Below, one piece after another: positions 7,901 through 13,682 of a stretch of 15,113 nt of DNA. Where the stretch lies: NCBI GenBank assembly GCA_903881535.1, contig CAIRTT010000453.1, positions 1-15,113 of the forward strand, written 5' to 3'. A program made the position numbers and the translations under genes. Numbering within the stretch: the stretch's first letter is position 1; every line of letters begins with the position of its first letter. The notes below the pieces were generated by a model. It ran no database searches. It worked only from the letters and a program-made list of their open reading frames with translations, and was not told the DNA's origin. The DNA is from an uncultured Armatimonadota bacterium (GTDB taxonomy: Bacteria; Armatimonadota; Armatimonadia; Armatimonadales; Armatimonadaceae).

Positions 7901-7991
7901 AATTGGGTCTATGATAGAAGCCATCGTAAACAGCAGACAGTTCCGTTACCGACGCGCCAGCATCTCTACCACCGTTGCCAATAAGGAATAA
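4920..7991 (+). CDS. Cytochrome-c / DUF1587-DUF1595-DUF1592-DUF1588-DUF1585 exported protein
   Basis: This is a planctomycete-type multi-domain exported protein. From the preferred ATG at 4920 it has 1023 residues; an in-frame ATG at 4881 would add 13. I prefer 4920 because MLTHRFR followed by a hydrophobic run ending IAGAAP is a good signal peptide. Domains in order (approximate): a PSCyt1-type heme domain with CNNCH at 59-63 and MPPAG near 102; DUF1587 (about 141-205, ARRLSNSEYDNTIRDLTGVD); a long region without named domain; DUF1595 (about 572-620, AGKAWRRPLT); DUF1592 (about 665-795, LASKLSYFLWSSMPD); DUF1588 (about 820-920), with a second heme-type CSGCH at 893-897; and DUF1585 (about 953-1010, YALGRTLQPSDD). 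Such proteins are thought to be periplasmic redox or polymer-degradation proteins, but the activity is unproven. The Tat-exported DUF1552 gene follows four bases later, the usual partner. Confidence 0.92.
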   Translation: MLTHRFRGLIALTATLTVPIMHLIAGAAPITPAAKPVPTRTELAKQFQTTVKPFLATYCNNCHGATKPQAQLNLTRFTDISTVLADIPHWSMTKQRVADVEMPPAGAKQPKPAERQAVVKWITDVRSYEANRTAGDPGIVLARRLSNSEYDNTIRDLTGVDLKPTKTFPVDPANQEGFDNSGESLTISPALAKKYYEAARSVAENLVLTSGGFSFSTHPVMSEPDRDKFCVLRIVDFYRQQPTDVATYLEGAWRYKHRSALGKPTATLDSIAKDANISPKYLKTVAQLLDDKSITVGPIAKLQATMDAIPAPTRVNETAPKPRFRETANWIQKLRRHIAYRHPNLNVPGEFTPGSYTNVIWKDYLYASTRRKFDPSRLLIGSNDDAGIPQDQDARTPYIESFTRFASIFPDTFYVDERGLMEYDAQYERSGRFLTGGTHNATSYFRDDAPLIDLVIDDATKKTLDTLWKDFEVVAEFNERMYLQGIFYERNEAQTILVTRDAEFNFAKSEDRKCASPASIAKFKDLYLAKAKRKNATPETLVAYAAYFDRSTEAIERENRERREAEPLHRKALLEFAGKAWRRPLTASETKDLQATYASLRSKEGLSHDDAIRDSVTRILLSPRFLYRVDLDADIDALTQAESGFTLTSSLQQKLRTAPKQTQTPLNDIALASKLSYFLWSSMPDAELLKLAAAGKLHEPNILAAQTKRMIKDPKIKALAVEFGANWLDIRRFEEHSAVDRERFPAFDDNLRQAMFDEPVRFIMDGLQSNTSILDWIYGKHTFVNGPLAKHYGMDDLKVPDDILNDPKQWIRVDNADRYSRGGILPMAAFLTKNASGLRTSPVRRGYWMVKRVLGEFIPPPPAVVPELPKDEKALGDRTLRQALSQHRDNPACSGCHARFDSYGLVFEGFGPIGELRKFDQGGKPVDTAAPFPGGVEKSGVAGLQEYIKSKRQQDFLDTFARKMSTYALGRTLQPSDDLLLTNIQTRLRTTDYKIGSMIEAIVNSRQFRYRRASISTTVANKE

Positions 7992-7995
7992 CCCG

Positions 7996-9336
7996 ATGAC
8001 GAACGAACAACGCATCCAACATCACCTCTCACGCCGAGTTTTCCTGCACGGAACCGGTGTCGCAATGGCTCTTCCATGGCTTGAGAGCATGCCCGTCTGG
8101 GGGGCCACAGATGACACAGTCAAAACGCCTAACACACCGCCTAAGCGCTTTGTCGTGCAGTTCATGGGAACTGGAATCAGCCCAAACAACTGGGGAGCAA
8201 AAGGCGAAGGCGCCGCAATGGAGCTCTCCAAAAGCCTTAAGCCGCTTGAGCCATTCCGTGAAAAACTCAATGTCATCAGCGGACTCTTTAACCGGCCATC
8301 CGTAGGCGTCGGTATCCACCCAGGGATGACAGGAAACATTCTCTCCGGAATGCCCCTCACCCGTGGAGCTGTTCTCCATGGCGGTATCAGCGTCGATCAG
8401 GTCCTTGCAGCACGCCTTGGCAATAACACCATCCAACCAAGTCTAGTCCTCGCCTGCGAAAAGCCCCTTACCGGCTATCACGAGTCCAACTTCTCGATGG
8501 CCTACAGCTCCTACATTTCCTGGCTAAACTCCGAGTCGCCCGTTCCAAGCGAAGTCTATCCATCCCAGGCATTCGACAGCCTCTTTGACAACAATGGCAG
8601 CCAGCGGATGACCAGTGTTCTGGACCGCGTCCAGGGTGATGCCGCATCTCTCCGAACTAAAGTCAGCCGCGAAGACCGCGTAAAGCTTGATGAGTACCTC
8701 ACCAGCGTACGCGAAGTCGAAAAGCGGGCATCCCGAATGCGTGGCGAAATGATGAAGGCCACGGACAACGCAAAAAATAAGAACAAGCCGCTCGTGGCGA
8801 TGAAGCGCCCGGATGATGGCCTCCCAGAAGACCTCCGCGAACACATGAAACTGATGTGTGACATCGTCGCCCTGGCTATCCAGACCGACAAGACACGTAT
8901 CGCATCGATGCTGATGTGTCGTGACCTCTCTGGACTGTTCTATCCATTCCTTAATGTCAATGATGGCCACCACATCGCATCCCACGATGACAACTCCGCC
9001 GGCTACGAGCGCATCACACGCCACTACATCACCCAGCTCGCGTACCTGGCTGGCAAGCTGGATGCGATGTCGGAAGGCACCGGAACCGTTCTCGATAACT
9101 GCTGCCTCCTCTGGTTGTCCAACATGTACTCGGGATCGATTCACGATAACAACCACCTCCCAGTGCTAACCATCGGCGGCCTAGGCGGCACCCTAACGAC
9201 TGGCCGTGTCATCAATTACCGTGACAAGGGGGATGAAAACCGCAAGGTCTGCAGCCTTTACCTTGGCCTCATGGACCGGATGGGCGTAAAGCTTGACCGC
9301 TTTGGAGATGCGACTACACGCCTCGCAACGTTCTAA
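7996..9336 (+). CDS. DUF1552 family Tat-exported protein
   Basis: A 446-residue product from ATG 7996, preferred over the upstream in-frame ATG 7975 because AAGGA (7983-7987) stands 8 bases before it and because this start avoids a 17-base overlap with the DUF1592 gene. Residues 12-22 (SRRVFLHGTGV) form a twin-arginine signal followed by a hydrophobic stretch (AMALPWL), so it is probably exported folded. The body matches DUF1552: RFVVQFMGTGISPNNWG near 53, HPGMTGNILSG, a central DRVKLDEYLTSVREVEKRA helix, and the closing NMYSGSIHDNNHLPVLTIGG. The fold belongs with the alkaline-phosphatase/sulfatase-like DUF1501/DUF1552 group. No reaction is established. It is almost certainly co-transcribed with the DUF1592 gene and likely acts with it in the periplasm. 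Confidence 0.92.
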   Translation: MTNEQRIQHHLSRRVFLHGTGVAMALPWLESMPVWGATDDTVKTPNTPPKRFVVQFMGTGISPNNWGAKGEGAAMELSKSLKPLEPFREKLNVISGLFNRPSVGVGIHPGMTGNILSGMPLTRGAVLHGGISVDQVLAARLGNNTIQPSLVLACEKPLTGYHESNFSMAYSSYISWLNSESPVPSEVYPSQAFDSLFDNNGSQRMTSVLDRVQGDAASLRTKVSREDRVKLDEYLTSVREVEKRASRMRGEMMKATDNAKNKNKPLVAMKRPDDGLPEDLREHMKLMCDIVALAIQTDKTRIASMLMCRDLSGLFYPFLNVNDGHHIASHDDNSAGYERITRHYITQLAYLAGKLDAMSEGTGTVLDNCCLLWLSNMYSGSIHDNNHLPVLTIGGLGGTLTTGRVINYRDKGDENRKVCSLYLGLMDRMGVKLDRFGDATTRLATF

Positions 9337-9357
9337 GCATCCACTGAAATAATCGTG

Positions 9358-10101
9358 ATGTTTATCGCCATCACCTGTCTTGGACTTCTCCGACCGATGC
9401 TCACCACGCCACCTTGCGTGGAGCTGAACGCACCGGTTGTGGTCCGTGTAGGTGATGGCGATCTTTCTTGTGAGCCCAGTTCATTTGATGATTCTCTGGA
9501 TGCTGCTGTCCGCATCCAACGTGAATTCAGTACCTACCCAACGGCACTGTTTGCACGGGCAGATTGTGCCCGTATCGTTCTGTGTACAAAGCTTGCGTAT
9601 GCAGGGCAGCTCCGCGCCGCTATTCCCGACTGGGAACATAACACTCTCTACATCGACACACAGCGGGGAGCAAAATCTCCCGGCTACCCCGAACACGTGC
9701 TGCACCATGAGTTCTTTCACCTCATCGACCACGCGGATGACGGGGATGTCTACAACGACATCACATGGACAGCGCTCAACCCGATGGGTTTTCGCTACGG
9801 CACTGGCGGCGTGAATGCGCAAACAACACGTAACACGGGAGCTCTTACTGATAGCATGCCAGGGTTTCTTACGCACTACGCAACCACCGGTGTTGAAGAA
9901 GACAAAGCCGAGCTGTTCGCCTTCAGTATCACGCATCGGGATTACATCGCTGCAAGGATCAAGACCGACACAGTCCTTGCTGCGAAAGTGGTCCGCCTCA
10001 AAGCCATTCTCAAAAACCTCTGCCCGGATGCCGAGCACCTGATTTCCATCCATCCAAATGCATCCACAACAAGCCATTCGGCATACCCAAGCAACAACTA
10101 G
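9358..10101 (+). CDS. Putative zinc metallopeptidase with HEFFH motif
   Basis: The 247-residue product opens with a short hydrophobic N-terminus (MFIAITCLGLLRPML) that may be a weak signal or anchor. HHEFFHLID at 116-124 is the HExxH zinc-peptidase motif (His117, Glu118, His121), and GVEEDKAELFAF at about 178-189 is a plausible downstream third ligand of the kind seen in gluzincin-like families (EDxAE). DWEHNTLYID and NPMGFRYGTGG are typical of uncharacterised putative zinc-binding peptidases. Six cysteines suggest an exported, disulfide-bonded protein. The start is ATG 9358 or the GTG directly before it at 9355; neither has a ribosome site. It follows the DUF1552 gene by 21 bases and could share its transcript. 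Substrate is unknown; it might process exported proteins. Confidence 0.72.
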   Translation: MFIAITCLGLLRPMLTTPPCVELNAPVVVRVGDGDLSCEPSSFDDSLDAAVRIQREFSTYPTALFARADCARIVLCTKLAYAGQLRAAIPDWEHNTLYIDTQRGAKSPGYPEHVLHHEFFHLIDHADDGDVYNDITWTALNPMGFRYGTGGVNAQTTRNTGALTDSMPGFLTHYATTGVEEDKAELFAFSITHRDYIAARIKTDTVLAAKVVRLKAILKNLCPDAEHLISIHPNASTTSHSAYPSNN

Positions 10102-10121
10102 GAATCAAATCCAACAGACAC

Positions 10122-10132
10122 CCGTACAATGC
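10122..10132 (+). promoter_or_regulatory. Putative promoter of the SIMPL-FGE-sulfatase run
   Basis: CCGTACAATGC contains a -10-like TACAAT (10125-10130), one base different from the element at 4161-4171 (CCGTAGAATGC). AGACAC precedes it, as there. It lies 22 bases before the SIMPL start codon. No -35 consensus is seen. Confidence 0.45.
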
Positions 10133-10152
10133 ACTAACACCGTTTGACAGGC

Positions 10153-10887
10153 ATGGACAAAAACATGGAATTCCCATCCCGTAACATCACTGTTCTAGCA
10201 GCCGCCATCGTCGTCGGCCTGATTGGGCTCGGAACCACCCTCGGCAACTCCATTGTTCGCTTCAAGGAGCTAGACCGTACCGTAGGAGTGAAAGGCCTCT
10301 CCGAAAAGGAAGTCGAAGCCAACATCGCCCTCTGGCCAATCAACTTCTCCGCTGCATCCAATGACCTCACCCAGTTCTATGGAACACTGGACAAAAATGC
10401 GGAAACCGTTCGCGCATTTCTCAAGAAACAGGGCTTTGCAGACAGTGAAATCTCCGTTTCACCACCAAATGTCACCGATAAGCTCGCCCAGCAATGGGGA
10501 GGCGGAGAGCGTGCAGAATTCCGCTACACAGGTAGCCGTGGGGTGACCGTTTACACAACCGACATCGCCAAAGTACGCACTGCCCTCAACAACCTCTCCG
10601 TCCTAGGCAAGGCTGGAATTACGCTCTCAAGCGGCGACAATGGTGGCGGGTCCCGCCCACAATACCTGTTCACGAAGCTCAATGAGATAAAGCCAAAGAT
10701 GATTGAAGAAGCCACCCAAAAGGGGCGACAGGTCGCAGAAAAGTTTGCAACCGATAGCGGCTCACGCCTCGGCAAAATCAAAAATGCTGACCAGGGACTC
10801 TTCTCCGTCGAAGACCGCGATCAGGAAAACCAACACCTCAAAACAGTCCGGGTCGTCTCCAGTATCGAGTACTACCTCACAGACTAG
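10153..10887 (+). CDS. SIMPL (DUF541) domain protein, membrane-anchored
   Basis: The 244-residue product starts with a single hydrophobic helix (about residues 13-31, VLAAAIVVGLIGLGTTLGN), an uncleaved anchor or signal. A SIMPL domain follows: RTVGVKGLSEKEVEANIALWPI, then a long helical and beta region with LSVLGKAGITLSSGD, and the C-terminal KGRQVAEKFATDSGSRLGKIKNADQG, where DUF541 proteins repeat this Ala-rich helix. SIMPL proteins are envelope proteins of poorly known function, some linked to outer-membrane or stress responses. I chose ATG 10153; TTG 10144 is upstream and ATG 10165 also in frame. Only three bases separate its stop from the FGE start, so the two are an operon. Domain is clear; role in sulfatase maturation is inference. 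Confidence 0.85.
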   Translation: MDKNMEFPSRNITVLAAAIVVGLIGLGTTLGNSIVRFKELDRTVGVKGLSEKEVEANIALWPINFSAASNDLTQFYGTLDKNAETVRAFLKKQGFADSEISVSPPNVTDKLAQQWGGGERAEFRYTGSRGVTVYTTDIAKVRTALNNLSVLGKAGITLSSGDNGGGSRPQYLFTKLNEIKPKMIEEATQKGRQVAEKFATDSGSRLGKIKNADQGLFSVEDRDQENQHLKTVRVVSSIEYYLTD

Positions 10888-10890
10888 CAC

Positions 10891-11910
10891 ATGTCCATGG
10901 ACCGAAATCAAGGCTGGCAAGCCATCCCAATAGCGATGATTCTCCTCGGCACACAGGGATGTCAACCGCCAGCCAAGCCACCCCAGCTCCCTATCACTGT
11001 CACCGCTGACCATACAAACATGGTCTTGATCAATGGCGGCAGCTTTGAGATGGGTGGCGATACAGATTTGTTTACGGACACATCCCCAGTCCATACAATC
11101 ACCATCTCCAGCTTTTGGATGGACAAAACCCTTGTCACAAACGCAGAGTTTGCCGCCTTTGTCGCAGCGACAGGCTACAAAACCACTGCCGAGCAACCAC
11201 TGAATCCCGCGGACTTTCCCGGCGTCCCACCAGAGAAACTCAAGTTAGGCTCCGTCGTTTTCACGCCGCCAAAATCGAAGGTCAGCCTAAATGATGTCAC
11301 CCAGTGGTGGACCTATGTCCAGGGTGCAAGCTGGCGCTATCCGGAAGGGCCGGGGTCTACAATTGATTACCGCATGAACCACCCCGTGGTACATGTGAGC
11401 CACGATGATGCCATTGCATACGCGAAGTGGGCTGGAAAACAGCTGCCTACAGAGGCGCAATGGGAATTCGCCGCTCGCGGCGGTCTGAACCAAAAGCCGT
11501 ATGCCTGGGGCGATATGGCACCATCCGATGCGGCGAAACCTCTGGCAAACCTCTTTGATGGCACATTTCCTCACATCAATACGCTACGGGATGGCTATGC
11601 AAGGACATCCCCTGTCAAAACTTATCCACCCAATGCCTATGGCCTCTACGACATGGCGGGTAACTGCTGGCAATGGACGGCGGATTTCTACAGACCGGAT
11701 GCCTACAAATCGCACAGCCAAATAGACCCGCTTGGACCAATGGAGAGCTTTGACCCGGATGAGCCGGGTTTGACCAAGTATGTCCAGCGAGGTGGAAGTT
11801 TTCTGTGTTCGACAGACTATTGTGTGCGCTACCGCGTCGCGGGACGCGGAAAAGGTGCCCGCGACACAGGGGCATCCAATGTGAGCTTTCGCTGCATCAG
11901 CCTGAAGTGA
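10891..11910 (+). CDS. Formylglycine-generating enzyme (sulfatase-modifying factor)
   Basis: A 339-residue member of the FGE-sulfatase family. FGE is a copper oxidase that converts the cysteine of C-x-P-S-R sulfatase signatures to formylglycine. Seen: MVLINGGSFEMGGDTD at about 44-59; HPVVHVSHDDAIAYAKWAGK then QLPTEAQWEFAARGG at about 164-199; AYGLYDMAGNCWQW at about 249-262; and RGGSFLCSTDYCVRYR, whose Cys306 and Cys311 align with the paired catalytic cysteines of aerobic FGE (human Cys336 and Cys341, same spacing). ASNVSFRC closes it, as in real FGEs. The paired cysteines make it a true FGE rather than one of the many non-catalytic relatives. The N-terminus has a hydrophobic stretch (AIPIAMILLGTQGC) like a weak lipoprotein signal, so it may act outside the cytoplasm. 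The next gene, 18 bases downstream, is a sulfatase, its likely substrate. Confidence 0.92.
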   Translation: MSMDRNQGWQAIPIAMILLGTQGCQPPAKPPQLPITVTADHTNMVLINGGSFEMGGDTDLFTDTSPVHTITISSFWMDKTLVTNAEFAAFVAATGYKTTAEQPLNPADFPGVPPEKLKLGSVVFTPPKSKVSLNDVTQWWTYVQGASWRYPEGPGSTIDYRMNHPVVHVSHDDAIAYAKWAGKQLPTEAQWEFAARGGLNQKPYAWGDMAPSDAAKPLANLFDGTFPHINTLRDGYARTSPVKTYPPNAYGLYDMAGNCWQWTADFYRPDAYKSHSQIDPLGPMESFDPDEPGLTKYVQRGGSFLCSTDYCVRYRVAGRGKGARDTGASNVSFRCISLK

Positions 11911-11913
11911 AGC

Positions 11914-11922
11914 CCGTATAAT
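11914..11922 (+). promoter_or_regulatory. Putative internal promoter of sulfatase 1
   Basis: CCGTATAAT holds a perfect -10 TATAAT at 11917-11922 and is the best of the recurrent CCGTAnAAT elements. Only six bases (CGTCGG) separate it from the ATG at 11929, so transcription starting the usual 6-8 bases after a -10 would begin at or next to the A of the start codon, giving a leaderless mRNA. No -35 box is recognisable. Confidence 0.4.
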
Positions 11923-11928
11923 CGTCGG

Positions 11929-13524
11929 ATGCGACATCTGGCAGGACTCATCGGGGCAGTGGCTTTTGCGGGTACGGCGATTGGCATTTGGGGGATGCCC
12001 GGGGCCACGGCGGCCGGGCGTATTCAGCGGAGGGTGGCGGAGGTGGGGAGGCCTAATGTGGTCTTTATCCTCACGGATGATGTCGGTTATGGCGACATCA
12101 GCGCGAATGGCGCGACCCGGGTCAAGACGCCGAACATCGACCGAATTGCGAACGAGGGCATCCGGTTTACAAATGCCTATGCGCCTGCGGCGACCTGTAC
12201 GCCAAGTCGCTATGCGTTGATGACCGGCGAGTACGCATTCCGCAAACAAGGGACTGGCGTGCTGCCCGGGGATGCCGCGATGATCATCGATCCAGCACGT
12301 CTAACGCTCCCACGTCGCTTCAAGGATGCTGGGTACACGACGGGCGCTATCGGCAAATGGCACCTTGGTCTTGGAAATGCGACATCCCCGCTGGATTGGA
12401 ACAAACATATCGCACCCGGTGCAAACGCACTCGGATTTGATGAGACCTACTTGATTCCGGCAACCGTCGACCGCGTCCCCACGGTGTGGGTCAAAAACGG
12501 GGATGTTGTCGGGCACGAGCCCGCTGACCCGATTCAGGTGGATTACAAACAACGGATTGGAGACTGGCCAACCGGACGGAAAAACCCCGAGCTCCTCAAA
12601 CAAAAGCACTCCCATGGCCACGATATGACCATCGTCAATGGCATCGGGCGTATCGGCTGGATGACAGGTGGCAAGAAAGCTCTCTGGGTGGATGAAGACA
12701 TCGCCGACACTATCATCCGGGAAACGACATCCTTCATCAGCAACAACAAGCGCAAGCCGTTTTTTCTGTATGTCGGGACGCACGATATTCATGTGCCGCG
12801 TGTGCCACATAAACGGTTTGTGGGCAAGTCGGGGATGGGCCCTCGCGGGGATGCGATTCTCCAGCTCGATGCGCAGGTTGGTGCGATCCTGAAAGCGCTG
12901 GATAAGAATGGTCTGGCTGACAATACAATCGTTGTGTTTACCAGCGACAATGGTCCGGTCGTGGATGATGGCTATCAGGATCAAGCCGTAACGCTTCTGG
13001 GTGACCATAAGCCGGCAGGACCGCTGCGCGGTGGGAAGTACAGCCTCTTTGAGGGTGGGACACGGGTTCCATTTCTCGTCCGCTGGCCTGCGGGTCAGCG
13101 CCATTCAACTGAGGATGTCCGTAAAGCAGCACCGGGGCGTATAGCCAACGACATCATCAGCCTGGTGGACATGCTTGCGAGCTTTGACCAGCTTCTAGGC
13201 GGCGGCCAAACAGGGCAAGTTTCACAAGATGGTCTGGATGTCAGTGATGCCATCCGAGGTTTAGGTCCAGGAAAGCGCAACTACAGTGTTGAGCACGCAG
13301 GGCGTTTGGCATTGCGTTGGGAAAAGTGGAAGTTTATCCCGGCTGGCAAGGGTCAGGCTTATCTGCCGTTGACGGGGACTGAGACGGGCAACTTGGATGC
13401 TGACCAGCTTTACGATTTGGATGTGGATCCGCATGAGGACCGTAATGTTGCATCGGCTAACCCGGATGTTCTAGTCAAAATGAAGGGGATGCTGACGCAG
13501 CTTAGGGCAGGCAAGCAGCCTTGA
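11929..13524 (+). CDS. Sulfatase (S1 family, arylsulfatase-like), exported
   Basis: The 531-residue product has a signal-like N-terminus (MRHLAGL then a hydrophobic run to about 28). RPNVVFILTDDVGYGD at 41-56 gives metal ligands Asp50 and Asp51. CTPSR at 90-94 is the sulfatase signature whose Cys90 is the formylglycine precursor; IGKWHLG at 141-147 supplies Lys143 and His145; THDIHVP at 284-290 and TSDNGP at 338-343 (Asp340, Asn341) complete the site. It hydrolyses a sulfate ester, probably of a sulfated polysaccharide, but the substrate cannot be read off. The FGE gene is 18 bases upstream. Base use differs from its neighbours: the coding strand is clearly richer in G here, while genes from about 4.2 to 11.9 kb are C-rich, which may mark a separate origin. 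A possible leaderless promoter precedes it. Confidence 0.93.
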   Translation: MRHLAGLIGAVAFAGTAIGIWGMPGATAAGRIQRRVAEVGRPNVVFILTDDVGYGDISANGATRVKTPNIDRIANEGIRFTNAYAPAATCTPSRYALMTGEYAFRKQGTGVLPGDAAMIIDPARLTLPRRFKDAGYTTGAIGKWHLGLGNATSPLDWNKHIAPGANALGFDETYLIPATVDRVPTVWVKNGDVVGHEPADPIQVDYKQRIGDWPTGRKNPELLKQKHSHGHDMTIVNGIGRIGWMTGGKKALWVDEDIADTIIRETTSFISNNKRKPFFLYVGTHDIHVPRVPHKRFVGKSGMGPRGDAILQLDAQVGAILKALDKNGLADNTIVVFTSDNGPVVDDGYQDQAVTLLGDHKPAGPLRGGKYSLFEGGTRVPFLVRWPAGQRHSTEDVRKAAPGRIANDIISLVDMLASFDQLLGGGQTGQVSQDGLDVSDAIRGLGPGKRNYSVEHAGRLALRWEKWKFIPAGKGQAYLPLTGTETGNLDADQLYDLDVDPHEDRNVASANPDVLVKMKGMLTQLRAGKQP

Positions 13525-13539
13525 GAGGTGTACTTTTAG

Positions 13540-13682
13540 ATGGGAAAACAAGGGGAGTCTTTACGGCCATTTGTGCCTTGCTTTGCCTTACGCTTTCCGT
13601 GAGCGCATCAAAGAAAGCAGATAGACCCAACATTTTGCTGATTGTGGCGGGTGACGCTATCTGGCTGGGCATCCGGAAATGA
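13540..13682 (+). pseudogene. Frameshifted 5' fragment of a sulfatase gene
   Basis: This gap holds the wreck of a sulfatase start. ATG at 13540, with a good ribosome site (GAGAGG, 13523-13528), opens 20 codons to a TGA at 13600. In another frame the region from about 13560 reads AICALLCLTLSVSASKKAD then RPNILLIVAGD, which parallels CALICFTLSVSPSIAADKPN then IMLIVADD of the next sulfatase. The two stretches align without gaps at a 137-base offset over about 13566-13647, with similarity judged by eye near 70-75%. The second aspartate survives but the first is Gly, similarity ends near 13653, and the frame stops at 13680-13682, overlapping the next ATG. The rest of the gene is gone. It is too broken to work, but its stop and ribosome site could couple translation to the next gene. 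Confidence 0.75.

Noticed and set aside
10144..10152. TTG start upstream of the SIMPL gene
   Set aside because: ATG 10153 is in frame nine bases later and no ribosome site favours the TTG.
12301..13104. Minus-strand open frame of 267 codons inside sulfatase 1
   Set aside because: It is antisense to a clearly identified sulfatase with all motifs intact, and its product resembles nothing I know.
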